From Bacillota bacterium (lineage in GTDB: Bacteria; Bacillota; Sulfobacillia; JAJZYS01; JAJYTV01), in the NCBI GenBank assembly GCA_021793215.1, contig JAJYTE010000023.1, positions 1 through 40,763 on the forward strand: a stretch of 40,763 bases of DNA. The letters run 5' to 3'. Below the pieces are notes generated by a model. It did not search any database and was not told the origin of the DNA. It was given only the letters and a program-made list of their open reading frames with translations. The position numbers were made by a program, and so were the translations under genes. This document shows, piece by piece, positions 25,954 to 33,516 of the stretch; positions within the stretch are counted from its first letter, which is position 1, and the number at the start of each line of letters is the position of its first letter.

Positions 25954-26166
25954 GGCAACCGCCTCCGCAGCCGACATTCGTACGATCTTCTCCGCCTGTC
26001 TCCAGACCCGGAGTAGGCATCCATACAGCGACGAACACCGATCGAGCTGGGTCGTGACCCGCACCGCGCCACCCTCCGCCGGCAGGGCGATTCCCCCCGC
26101 CTCCCTTGGCGCTGAATGGGTCCGCGGTCTCGCCCCGCGCGAGGCCGCAGTCTTTCCACCCAAGGA

Positions 26167-26210
26167 GACTGAACGCCCGCGCGGAACTCTGACCGCGGAG
26201 GTGTTCAGTC
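26167..26210 (+). promoter_or_regulatory. Hairpin leader enclosing the ribosome site of the 43-aa ORF
   Basis: GACTGAAC (26167-26174) pairs perfectly with GTTCAGTC (26203-26210), whose last base touches the ATG at 26211. An inner CCGCG/CGCGG pairing is possible, and the ribosome site GGAGG (26197-26201) lies in the enclosed part. This could control translation. Confidence 0.4.
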
Positions 26211-26342
26211 ATGGCCCGGATCGTGGGGGTCGAGTGCGCCGCGCTACTCCGCTTCTGGCTTGGGCGCTCGTCTGGCCGAAGGGGCCGGGCGATGGCCGTG
26301 AGGCGGCTCTATATGGGGGACGCGCCGGGTGATGCGACGTGA
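26211..26342 (+). CDS. Small 43-aa ORF upstream of the winged-helix gene
   Basis: Reads MARIVGVECAALLRFWLGRS and then an Arg-rich stretch (SGRRGRAMAVRR) before a short acidic end. GGAGG lies 9 nt before the ATG. Its stop overlaps the GTG of the winged-helix gene (GTGA), the same coupling used elsewhere in this window. It may be a leader peptide or a small protein. No homologue is recognised, and coding status rests only on the ribosome site and the overlap. Confidence 0.4.
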   Translation: MARIVGVECAALLRFWLGRSSGRRGRAMAVRRLYMGDAPGDAT

Positions 26343-27361
26343 CCGGAACTCGGCTGGACTTGACGCGGGAGCAGATCCTTCGGTTCAGGCGGCGCGTCGG
26401 CGCGCTCGACGAGCGGCTTCCTCGGGGACGACCCTCACTTCGGCGCGCGGCCTGGGCAGGGCTGCAGGACAGCATGCCGCGAGCCGCCCTCCTTTCAATC
26501 CATGCGCGCGTCGAGGGAACCGAACCGTCCACCTGGGAGGACCCGTCGCTTGTACAAATATGGGGACCGCGGTTCAGCGTCTTCGTCGTCGCCGAGCGCG
26601 ACCTGGCCGTCTTCTCGCTGGGGACGCTGCCGGACGATGCGAGGGGCCAGGAGCGCGCAAGGGACCTTGCCGGTCGGCTGAGGGCCGCCCTGGCCGGCGG
26701 GCGGATGCCCTACGCCGAAGCGGGGCGCCTGCTCGGCGTGCACCACAATAGGCTCAGGTACGCGGCTGCCACCGGCACGGTGCTGATCCGGTGGGACGGC
26801 GCGCGTCAACCGACCGTGTGGACCGTGCCGGCGCCCGAGGTTGACGCGCGCGAGGCCCGCCTCGAACTCGCCCGTCGGTACCTGCACATCTACGGGCCCA
26901 CCACGCCCGAGGCGTTCGGTCGGTGGGCGGGAATCGGCTCGCGTCACGGCATCGCGGCATTCCTGGCGCTGCGCACGTCCCTGACGCCTGTGCGGACATC
27001 TGTCGGCGACGCGTGGATCCTCACCCAAGATGAGGCGGCCTGCCGTGCTGCCGTGGGGCCCGCAGCTCCCGTGCGGGTGCTCCCGAGCGGCGACGCGTAT
27101 CTCCTCCTGCAAGGGGCCGACCGAGAACTCCTGGTCCCGAACGCCGACCACCGGAACGCGCTTTGGACACCGCGGGTCTGGCCCGGTGGCCTCCTGGTGG
27201 GCGGAGAGATTGTCGGAACGTGGCGGCGCGCTGACGCGGCGATGACAGTGCAGCCGTGGCGAAGGCTCTCGCGAGCGGAACGCGATGCGGTAGTGGCCGA
27301 AGTGCAGTCGCTGCCACTACCCGGTATCGGGGGACGGATCGCCGTCCGCTGGGAGGACTGA
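26339..27361 (+). CDS. Winged-helix DNA-binding protein, HTH_42 (AlkZ/YcaQ-like)
   Basis: A 340-aa protein of the HTH_42 family, which includes the DNA glycosylases AlkZ/YcaQ and related actinobacterial proteins. Family-like stretches are LDLTREQILRFRRRVGAL, AGLQDSMPRAALLSIHARV, ARRYLHIYGPTTPEAFGRWAG and the C-terminal WRRLSRAERDAV. GTG 26339 overlaps the stop of the 43-aa ORF; no strong ribosome site of its own is visible, so coupled translation is likely. I cannot confirm the catalytic residues of the glycosylase members, so a repair role is only suggested by family. Confidence 0.8.
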   Translation: MTGTRLDLTREQILRFRRRVGALDERLPRGRPSLRRAAWAGLQDSMPRAALLSIHARVEGTEPSTWEDPSLVQIWGPRFSVFVVAERDLAVFSLGTLPDDARGQERARDLAGRLRAALAGGRMPYAEAGRLLGVHHNRLRYAAATGTVLIRWDGARQPTVWTVPAPEVDAREARLELARRYLHIYGPTTPEAFGRWAGIGSRHGIAAFLALRTSLTPVRTSVGDAWILTQDEAACRAAVGPAAPVRVLPSGDAYLLLQGADRELLVPNADHRNALWTPRVWPGGLLVGGEIVGTWRRADAAMTVQPWRRLSRAERDAVVAEVQSLPLPGIGGRIAVRWED

Positions 27362-27733
27362 GTCGGCGCTGCAATGCCGCTGGTCCCTGCGCGGCCACAA
27401 GCGGAGATTGGCACCACTTCCCGGCCCGCAAGCCCGCCCATGATCACGTTCACGGCGGCTTCGGCGGAGGAATGTGGGCAGGAGTGAGCGAGAATCTTCC
27501 TGGGCGCCCCAGCTCTCAGTCGCCGGCGCGCGAGTCGCGGGAACAAGGCAGGGCCAGAATCGAACAGGCGAGGCCCGAATCAATTGGCAATGGCACGATC
27601 CCCCGGGTAGTCGTGGTCTAGAAAGCTGGATTTCCGGGTATACAACCGGGGCGCGCCTCCCAGAAGAAGAGCGCTCCCCATTGCCGGCGGTCCGACCCGT
27701 CGCAGAGTACCTACCTGATCAGGGTCCCAGCGA

Positions 27734-27768
27734 AGTAGCCCGCTGCTATCGGGCTACTGCTCCTTTTT
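27734..27768 (+). terminator. Intrinsic (Rho-independent) terminator
   Basis: A perfect 9-bp stem AGTAGCCCG/CGGGCTACT (27734-27742 with 27750-27758, loop of 7 nt) is followed by GCTCCTTTTT. It is one of the few hairpins in the window with a real T-run. The nearest plus-strand gene ends 370 nt upstream, so the transcript has either a long 3' UTR or is an unrecognised RNA. Confidence 0.85.
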
Positions 27769-27846
27769 ACAGACCCGCGGGCCAACCACCGTGCCTGCAA
27801 GGGCGAGAACTGCCAACGCAACCTTCACCGAAAGCACCAGGTGCAT
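27754..27846 (-). CDS. Possible 30-aa hydrophobic peptide
   Basis: Reads MHLVLSVKVALAVLALAG and then a short polar tail ending KKEQ: one membrane-spanning stretch. GGGAGG is present, but 14 nt before the ATG, which is too far. A GTG at 27861 would abut it. A hairpin (27864-27888) precedes it, and the stop codon falls within the stem of the plus-strand terminator. It resembles small membrane or toxin-like peptides only in general shape. Confidence 0.2.
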   Translation of the reverse strand: MHLVLSVKVALAVLALAGTVVGPRVCKKEQ

Positions 27847-27863
27847 GGTAAGGTGTACCACCT

Positions 27864-27888
27864 CCCGTCGCTTCCGTCTTGCGACGGG
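27864..27888. repeat. Hairpin with perfect 8-bp stem in the intergenic gap
   Basis: CCCGTCGC (27864-27871) pairs with GCGACGGG (27881-27888) around a 9-nt loop. On the minus strand its 3' arm runs into a GGGAGG ribosome-like site ahead of the short hydrophobic frame. Confidence 0.45.
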
Positions 27889-28140
27889 CCGGCCGCTGGA
27901 GGCCGACGGGAGGCGAGTTCGCGAGGAGGCAAGCCCTTCGCGGAAGTATTTCTCTCCCTTCTCCACCTTCGCCTTCCAGGACTAACGCGCTCCCGCGCGC
28001 AGCGGCGCCCCCGAGAGTCGAGCCGGCGACGGGCGCTCCGATGACCCCTACTTCCTCTGCCGCGCTTTGCGGTTCGCTTGTGTCCCCACTCCTCCAAAGA
28101 TTGCGAGCCTGCACGGGTTGCGCTGCGGAGTGCGCCTCGT

Positions 28141-29439
28141 CTAGACCGCCGCGCCCGCAGCGGCGAAGGCCGCCGGCAGTGCCGCCGCGATTCGCTCCAC
28201 GTGCTCGTCCTCCAGCGCGAGCGACGGGAAAGCTGCCTCGTTTGCGGCCGGCGCCAGAAGAACGCCCTGCTCGGCCATCGCCTGCCAGAACGCGCGGTAG
28301 CGCCGCGCGTCGGTACGCGACGCACCCTCCTGATCCTCGATCGGTCCTTCGGCGAAGAAGCAGGTGAGGAGGCCGTGCGAGACCTGCACCGTCGCCGTGA
28401 CGCCCTGCGCACGCGCCGCCTCGCGCATCACCTCTCCGATCGTCTCGGCGAGGCCATAGAGCCGCTCGAAGGCGCCGGGCGTCCCCTTGAGCACCCGGAG
28501 CTGGGCGAGGCCGGCGGCCATCGCAAGGGGGCTGCCGGAGAGCGTGCCCGCCTGGTAGACGTCGCCCTGCGGCGCGATGCGCTCCATGATCTCACGTCGC
28601 CCGCCGTACGCGCCGACCGGCAGCCCGCCGCCGATCACCTTGCCGAGACACGTCAAGTCGGGCTGGATGTGGAACGCCTCCTGCGCACCGCCGATACCCA
28701 CGCGGAAGCCCGTGATCACCTCGTCGAACACGAGCAGCGCACCTGCGGCCGTGCACTCGCGGCGAAGGCCCTCGAGGAATCCCGGTTTCGGCGGCACGAC
28801 GCCCATGTTCGCGGCGATCGGCTCGACGATCACGCAGGCGATCTCCCCGCCGCGCAGTCGCATCAGCCGCTCGACCGCCGCGATGTCGTTGTAGGGAAGC
28901 ACGACGGTATCCTCCGCCGCCTTGCTTGGCACGCCCGGCGACACGGGCAGCGCCGAAAGCGCCGCGCCGGACCCCGCGCGCGCCAAGAGCGCGTCGACGT
29001 GGCCATGGTAGCAGCCGGCGAACTTGACGACGACGTCGCGGCCGGTGAAGGCGCGCGCCAGTCGGATCGCGCTCATCGTCGCCTCCGTCCCCGAGCTGAC
29101 GAAGCGCACTTCCTCCACAGACGGGATGGCCGACGTGACGAACTCCGCGAGCTCCACCTCGAGTCGACTCGCGAGTCCGAACGTCAGGGCCCGCTCCGCC
29201 TGGTCGCGGATCGCCGCGACCACAGCCGGATGCCCGTGGCCGAGGATCAGGGGACCCCAGGAGTTCAGGAGATCGATGTACGCGTTGCCATCCGCGTCGT
29301 AGAGCAGCGCGCCCTCGCCGCGCTCGGCGAACAGCGGGAAGTCCCTGACGCTGCGCATCGCCCGAACGGGGCTGTTCACGCCGCCGGGGGTGACGTGCCC
29401 TGCGCGCGCGAAGAGCGCGCGCGACCTCTGATCGTTCAC
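28141..29439 (-). CDS. hemL: Glutamate-1-semialdehyde 2,1-aminomutase
   Basis: A 432-aa PLP enzyme of the C5 pathway forming 5-aminolevulinate for haem and other tetrapyrroles. Landmarks are TPGGVNSPVRAM at the N-terminus, VSSGTEATMSAIRLAR, YHGHVD, FDEVITGFRVG, and Lys267 in LGKVIGGGLPVGAYGG, where PLP binds. GTG 29439 overlaps the stop of the upstream peptidase gene (GTGA), with GGAGG about 10 nt before it. It is the last gene of a ychF-peptidase-hemL unit. No other haem gene is in the window. Confidence 0.96.
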   Translation of the reverse strand: MNDQRSRALFARAGHVTPGGVNSPVRAMRSVRDFPLFAERGEGALLYDADGNAYIDLLNSWGPLILGHGHPAVVAAIRDQAERALTFGLASRLEVELAEFVTSAIPSVEEVRFVSSGTEATMSAIRLARAFTGRDVVVKFAGCYHGHVDALLARAGSGAALSALPVSPGVPSKAAEDTVVLPYNDIAAVERLMRLRGGEIACVIVEPIAANMGVVPPKPGFLEGLRRECTAAGALLVFDEVITGFRVGIGGAQEAFHIQPDLTCLGKVIGGGLPVGAYGGRREIMERIAPQGDVYQAGTLSGSPLAMAAGLAQLRVLKGTPGAFERLYGLAETIGEVMREAARAQGVTATVQVSHGLLTCFFAEGPIEDQEGASRTDARRYRAFWQAMAEQGVLLAPAANEAAFPSLALEDEHVERIAAALPAAFAAAGAAV

Positions 29440-30512
29440 GACGACACCACCTCCAGATCACGCGGATACTGCGTCAGCGTCTCGGCGCCCGCCTCGGTCA
29501 CCAAGAGGTCGTCCTCGATGCGCACGCCGCCCTTGCCGGGCAGGTAGACGCCCGGCTCCACCGTCAGGCACATGCCGGGCGCCAACGGGTCCTCGCGCCC
29601 CGGCAGGAGGAACGGCTCCTCGTGCGTCTCGAGGCCCAGCCCGTGGCCGACGCGGTGGGGGAAGAACTCCCCGTAGCCGGTGGCCGCGATGTGCCGTCGC
29701 GCCGCCGCGTCGACGTCCCCCATCGCCGTTCCCGGCCGGACGGCCGCGCGACCCAGTTCCTGCGCCTTCTGCACTACGGCGTAGACGCGGCGCATCTCCT
29801 CGCTCGGCTCTCCGAGGAAGAACGTGCGCGTCGTGTCGGCGACGTACCCCTCCCAGGCGAAGCCGATGTCGACGAGCACGGCCTCCCCCGAGGAGAGCGC
29901 GCGGTCCGTGGGACCGCCGTGCGGCAGCGCGCTGCGCTCGCCGAACAGCACGATGCTGGGGAAGCCAGGCTCACCCTTCAGCTCCTCACGCATGTAGCGC
30001 TCGATCTCGGACGCCATCTGGCGCTCCGTGACGCCTGGACGGATGAGGCGCTTCGCGTGGGCGGTCGCCTCGTCGAGCCGCCGCGCAGCCTCGCGCAGCG
30101 ACTTCGCCTCGCGCTCGTCCTTCGTCACGCGCAGCGAGGCCAAGAGCGGCGCGATGTCCGCGAGGCTTCCGATCTCGCAGCCCGCCGCGTCCGCCACCGC
30201 GAGCGACCAGCCGAGCGTGATGTGGTCGCGCTCCACTCCGATGCGCCCGGCGAGGCGCCCGGCGAGCACGTCCGCGATCCGGTCCTGGTCCCGTACGGCG
30301 AAGAACGGCACGCCGCGACCTTCGAGCTGGCCCGCCTCGAGCGCGGGACCGAAGAGGGTCGCCTCGCCCGACGCCGGCACCGCGAGCGCGAAGAAGCGCT
30401 CGTGCGGGTAGATGAACGCACCCGTCAGGTAGCCGATCTGCACCGGTCGGGTGACGAGCGCGACGTCGAGGTTCTCCTGCTGCAGCCTTCTCTGCAGGGT
30501 CGCAAGGCGCAT
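29436..30512 (-). CDS. Xaa-Pro dipeptidase/aminopeptidase, M24 family
   Basis: A 358-aa cytoplasmic metallopeptidase acting on Xaa-Pro bonds. The N-terminal creatinase-like domain is about 1-125. The pita-bread domain carries the five metal ligands: Asp in VLVDIGFAWEG, Asp in VADTTRTF, His in HRVGHGLGLETHEEP, Glu in LTVEPGVYLPG and Glu in VRIEDDLLV. ATG 30512 has GGGAGAGG 7 nt upstream; the frame extending beyond is a shadow of ychF. It lies 50 nt after ychF and overlaps hemL. Confidence 0.94.
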   Translation of the reverse strand: MRLATLQRRLQQENLDVALVTRPVQIGYLTGAFIYPHERFFALAVPASGEATLFGPALEAGQLEGRGVPFFAVRDQDRIADVLAGRLAGRIGVERDHITLGWSLAVADAAGCEIGSLADIAPLLASLRVTKDEREAKSLREAARRLDEATAHAKRLIRPGVTERQMASEIERYMREELKGEPGFPSIVLFGERSALPHGGPTDRALSSGEAVLVDIGFAWEGYVADTTRTFFLGEPSEEMRRVYAVVQKAQELGRAAVRPGTAMGDVDAAARRHIAATGYGEFFPHRVGHGLGLETHEEPFLLPGREDPLAPGMCLTVEPGVYLPGKGGVRIEDDLLVTEAGAETLTQYPRDLEVVSS

Positions 30513-30562
30513 GTCGCAACCTCTCCCTCCGTGATGATCCGTGCAAAATACGTCGTTCCGAA

Positions 30563-31615
30563 TCAGACCGCGAAGCGGAAGTTGATGATGTCCCCGTCCT
30601 TCACGATGTAGTCCTTGCCCTCGAGCCGCACCGTGCCGGCGTCCTTCGCCTTCGGCATCGAGCCGGCCGCGGCGAGGTCCTCGTACGCGACCACCTCCGC
30701 GCGGATGAAGCCACGCTCTATGTCGGAGTGGATCGCGCCGGCCGCCTCGCGGGCGCGCACGCCGCTCGGCACCGTCCAGGCGCGTACCTCGTCGCTGCCC
30801 GCCGTGAGGAAGGAGATGCGGCGAAGCCCGCCGTAGACGCCGTGGCTCAAGCGGCTGAGGCCGGGCTCCGAGAGTCCGAGGTCGCTGAGGAACGCCTCCT
30901 GCTCCTCCGCGGGCAGCTCCTGGATCTCGCGCTCGAGGAGCACCGACATCGTCACGAGCGGCACCCCGCGCTCCTCGGCGTACGCAGCGACGGCGGCGTG
31001 GAGCGGCGCCGTGGCGGGGATCTGCGACTCGTCCCCGTTCAGCACCAGCACGAGGGGCTTCTGGGTCAGCAGGGTGAAGCCCCTCAGCGCCTGGTCCTCC
31101 TCCTCTGAGAGCGAGACGGAGCCGGCGCGGCGCCCCTCGCCGAGCTCGGCGGCGATGCGCTGCAGGGCGTCCTTCTCCACGTCGGGGCTGGGCCGCTTCT
31201 TCTCGCGCGCGATGCGCTCGAGCCTGCGCTCGACGACGTCGAGGTCGGCGACGCCGAGTTCGAGTTCGAGCGCCTGCGCGGCCGCGACGGGATCCGGGGC
31301 CTCTGCCCCCGCGAAGCCCTGCAGGACGTGCACGAGCGCGTCCACCTCCCGGATGTCGGTGAGGAAGCGCTTCGCCTCCTGCGCCGCCCCGCCGACGCGC
31401 ACCCCTGGGATGTCGACGAACTCGAGCTTCGCGTGGGTGACCTTGCGCGGATGGAACATCTCGGCGAGCACCACGAGGCGAGGGTCGGGCACGTCCGCCG
31501 AGCCGACATGCGTCTCGGGGCGCGAGAGCGCCCCCGTGGGCAGGTCGGCGCCCGTCAGCAAGTTGAAGAGGGTTGTCTTCCCGGAGCCCGGGAGTCCGAC
31601 GAGTGCCGTACGCAA
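30563..31615 (-). CDS. ychF: Ribosome-associated ATPase YchF (Obg-like)
   Basis: A 350-aa P-loop protein of the Obg/YchF group that binds ribosomes and prefers ATP. Walker A is GLPGSGKT (8-15), G3 is DIPG, and the G4 position reads LNGDE rather than NKxD, as expected for YchF. A coiled-coil insert (about 120-165) and a C-terminal TGS domain (EGKDYIVKDGDIINFRFAV region) complete the family order. TTG 31615 is supported by GGAGG 7 nt upstream. A plausible promoter lies at 31669-31698. Confidence 0.95.
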   Translation of the reverse strand: MRTALVGLPGSGKTTLFNLLTGADLPTGALSRPETHVGSADVPDPRLVVLAEMFHPRKVTHAKLEFVDIPGVRVGGAAQEAKRFLTDIREVDALVHVLQGFAGAEAPDPVAAAQALELELGVADLDVVERRLERIAREKKRPSPDVEKDALQRIAAELGEGRRAGSVSLSEEEDQALRGFTLLTQKPLVLVLNGDESQIPATAPLHAAVAAYAEERGVPLVTMSVLLEREIQELPAEEQEAFLSDLGLSEPGLSRLSHGVYGGLRRISFLTAGSDEVRAWTVPSGVRAREAAGAIHSDIERGFIRAEVVAYEDLAAAGSMPKAKDAGTVRLEGKDYIVKDGDIINFRFAV

Positions 31616-31642
31616 GAAGATACCTCCAAAGCTGCCCTGTCT

Positions 31643-31661
31643 GCCGGCCGGGTCGGCCGGC
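31643..31661 (-). terminator. GC hairpin between the SDR gene and ychF
   Basis: GCCGGCC (31643-31649) pairs with GGCCGGC (31655-31661), loop of 5 nt. It may end the upstream operon, although no T-run follows. If the promoter at 31669-31698 is real it would sit at the 5' end of the ychF mRNA instead. Confidence 0.35.
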
Positions 31662-31668
31662 CCATCCG

Positions 31669-31698
31669 ATCATACGGTTCCAGGACGGGTTCCGTCCA
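31669..31698 (-). promoter_or_regulatory. Candidate promoter of ychF-pepP-hemL
   Basis: Minus strand: TGGACG (31693-31698), 18 bp, TATGAT (31669-31674). Transcription would begin near 31662, at the edge of the hairpin at 31643-31661. Confidence 0.4.
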
Positions 31699-31704
31699 CG
31701 CAAC

Positions 31705-32457
31705 CTAGATGTCGATGCGCCGCGCGACCCAGTCCACGGCGCGCGGCATCGCCCGCGCGAGCGCGATCAGCACGCGGTAGAAGCCGGGGACGACGACGAG
31801 CCGTCGGCGCGTCCGCCAAAGGCGCGCCACCGCGTTCGCGACGATCGAGGGCGGCGGCATGCGCAGGGAGATGCCCTGCTGCTTCGTCATCTCCGTCGCG
31901 ATGAACCCGGGCAGCACGACGCTCACCGCGACGCCGCGGTGGCCGACCTCACGCCGCAGCCCCTCGCAGAGCGCGATCAGCGCGGATTTGGTCGCGGAGT
32001 AGAGCGCGAGGCCGGGCAGCGGGATCGCGCCGGCCACAGACGCGATCACGACGATCTGTCCGCTCCCGCGCGCGAGCATGCCCGGCAGCGCGGCGCGCGC
32101 CGCGCGCACGACCCCCAGGAGGTTCGTCTCGACCATGGCCGCGATCTCTTGGTCCTCGAGCTCCGCGAGATGCCCACCGCCGCCGACCCCGGCGTTCGCG
32201 ACCAAAAGGTCGACCCGACCGAAGCGTTCCTCCGCGGCGCCGACGAAGTCGCGCACAGACCGAACGTCGCGCACGTCGAGCGGTAGGTCGAGCACCTCTG
32301 CACCCATGGCGCGCAGCCGCTCTGCGACCTGCGAGAGCATGTCCCCGCGGCGCGCGCCGATCGCCAGGCGGAACCCATCTTTGGCCAGTCGTTCCGCGAG
32401 CGCTGCCCCGATGCCGCTCGAGGCCCCGGTGACCACGGCCACGGGCTGGCCGCTCAC
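31705..32457 (-). CDS. Short-chain dehydrogenase/reductase
   Basis: A 250-aa classical SDR. Cofactor motif TGASSGIG (10-17), ANAGVGGGG, and the catalytic Ser140, Tyr153 and Lys157 (YSATK) are in place. The Arg36-Arg37 pair after the second strand suggests NADPH preference. The C-terminus is basic and hydrophobic (RVLIALARAMPRAVDWVARRIDI), possibly membrane-associated. GTG 32457 overlaps the stop of the deacetylase gene (GTGA); its own ribosome site is weak. It is the last gene of a four-gene unit. The substrate is unknown. Confidence 0.9.
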   Translation of the reverse strand: MSGQPVAVVTGASSGIGAALAERLAKDGFRLAIGARRGDMLSQVAERLRAMGAEVLDLPLDVRDVRSVRDFVGAAEERFGRVDLLVANAGVGGGGHLAELEDQEIAAMVETNLLGVVRAARAALPGMLARGSGQIVVIASVAGAIPLPGLALYSATKSALIALCEGLRREVGHRGVAVSVVLPGFIATEMTKQQGISLRMPPPSIVANAVARLWRTRRRLVVVPGFYRVLIALARAMPRAVDWVARRIDI

Positions 32458-33170
32458 CCCGTCACGTCCGACGGGTCCGGGATGTGCAGCGCGCTGCGCT
32501 CTCGCACGTGCAGCGGCTCGGCAGCCGGCGCTCCGACCTTCTCGCCGTAGCGCGCGAGCTGCGCCTGCAGTCGCGCGAGGTACGGATCGCCCTTCCGGAA
32601 CTGACTCTCGTGGCATGCGATCGCGCGCTCGCGCGCCAAGGACGCCGCCTCATCGAGCGGCGAGAGATCGGTGGGGTGGTGCGGGAAGTAGTAGACGACG
32701 CCCTCTACGTCGTGCGGCGCTCCGTGACCGGGCGCGTAGTGCGGCAGTCCCGAGAGCAGCGCAGCCTCGCTCACCGCGCGGGCGACCATGCGGTGGTCGC
32801 TGTGCGCTTCGTAGGGCAGCTCGGGGTCGCAGACGAAGACGAAGTCCGGGCGGACCTCGCGCACGAGGGCTACCGCCCGGTCGCGCAGGCGGTAGTAGTC
32901 GTGCGGGCCCCCGTCGGGCAGCCCGAGCATGCGCAGCTTCGCCCCGAGCACGCCAGCCGCCGCCTCCTGCTCCACACTGCGGATCCGCGCGACGGCTTCG
33001 GGGCTCAGGTCGGCGTCTCGCGTGCCGAGCCGCCCGTCGGTGAAGACGGCGATCTCTGCCGTCGCGCCGGCGCGCACGAGCGCCGAGAGCGTACCGCCGC
33101 AACCGAGTTCGACATCGTCGGGATGCGGCGAGACGAAGAGGAAGCGGCGGGCGTCGTGCCATGCGGTCAA
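32454..33170 (-). CDS. LmbE/PIG-L family deacetylase, BshB1-like
   Basis: A zinc-dependent N-acetylglucosaminyl deacetylase family protein of 238 aa. The metal/catalytic motif SPHPDDVELGCGG and the later HSDHRMVARAV stretch are diagnostic, and HESQFRKG is typical of the BshB1 branch that makes bacillithiol. TTG 33170 is preferred because AAGGAG lies 8 nt upstream. GTG 33179 is also possible: it overlaps the previous stop as GTGA but abuts the ribosome site. The bacillithiol role is likely for a Bacillota member, but bshA and bshC are not in the window, so another sugar substrate cannot be excluded. Confidence 0.87.
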   Translation of the reverse strand: MTAWHDARRFLFVSPHPDDVELGCGGTLSALVRAGATAEIAVFTDGRLGTRDADLSPEAVARIRSVEQEAAAGVLGAKLRMLGLPDGGPHDYYRLRDRAVALVREVRPDFVFVCDPELPYEAHSDHRMVARAVSEAALLSGLPHYAPGHGAPHDVEGVVYYFPHHPTDLSPLDEAASLARERAIACHESQFRKGDPYLARLQAQLARYGEKVGAPAAEPLHVRERSALHIPDPSDVTG

Positions 33171-33175
33171 GGGGA

Positions 33176-33466
33176 TCACTCCTTGGTTGGTTGGGTCTCT
33201 TTGAGGGATGAGACCCCTTCGGGTTCACAGACATCCATCAGGAACCGGACGGCCATGGCCGCGAGCTGCACGGCCTCAGCGCGCATCGCAGCCAAGTCGC
33301 GCTTCTTGGGGGACTTCCAGACCTCCGCCTTGAGCTCGTCGAGCTCCTCGAGGATCACGGCGTACCCCTCGTGCGCGCTGTGCATCGGGCCGTACCGCTC
33401 CCGTGCGGCCAAGAGTTCCTCGCGCACCTCGTCGAGCAGATCGGCCACCAGAAGTTCCGCGGGCAT
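33176..33466 (-). CDS. MazG-like all-alpha NTP pyrophosphohydrolase domain protein
   Basis: A 96-aa helical protein. The EELDELKAEVWK helix and the later AEAVQLAAMAVRFLMD helix fit the EExxE...D/E-type arrangement of the MazG/all-alpha NTP-PPase superfamily, whose members hydrolyse nucleotides or related pyrophosphates. ATG 33466 follows a G-run. It lies 50 nt downstream of the amidinohydrolase gene and directly before the deacetylase. A housekeeping nucleotide role is possible, but the substrate is not apparent from sequence. Confidence 0.75.
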   Translation of the reverse strand: MPAELLVADLLDEVREELLAARERYGPMHSAHEGYAVILEELDELKAEVWKSPKKRDLAAMRAEAVQLAAMAVRFLMDVCEPEGVSSLKETQPTKE

Positions 33467-33516
33467 GTCGCTGCACCCCCCCTTCTGTAGTGTTGGCGCG
33501 GAGCGCGGGGGCTCCC

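Larger units (their letters stand above)
27362..28140. other. 779-bp gap without a convincing gene
   Basis: No frame here looks like a conserved protein. The contents I can support are an intrinsic terminator on the plus strand (27734-27768), an 8-bp-stem hairpin (27864-27888), and a very short hydrophobic reading frame on the minus strand (27754-27846). Two complementary octamers (27586-27593 and 27678-27685) could close a structured RNA of about 100 nt ahead of the terminator, but such a pair is also expected by chance. Confidence 0.6.

Noticed and set aside
27553-27569. T-arm-like sequence of a tRNA on the minus strand (TTCGATT loop)
   Set aside because: The stem has a mismatch and no matching acceptor or anticodon arm is found at the required distances; at most a chance or remnant match.
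27586-27685. Closing stem GGCAATGG/CCATTGCC as proof of a structured RNA
   Set aside because: One such 8-bp pair is expected by chance in a gap of this size. Kept only as a weak hint, because a true terminator follows.
29439-31703. Possible 755-aa fusion of YchF region and peptidase
   Set aside because: The upstream part is the wrong frame of ychF; a strong ribosome site and the creatinase N-terminus mark the peptidase start at 30512.
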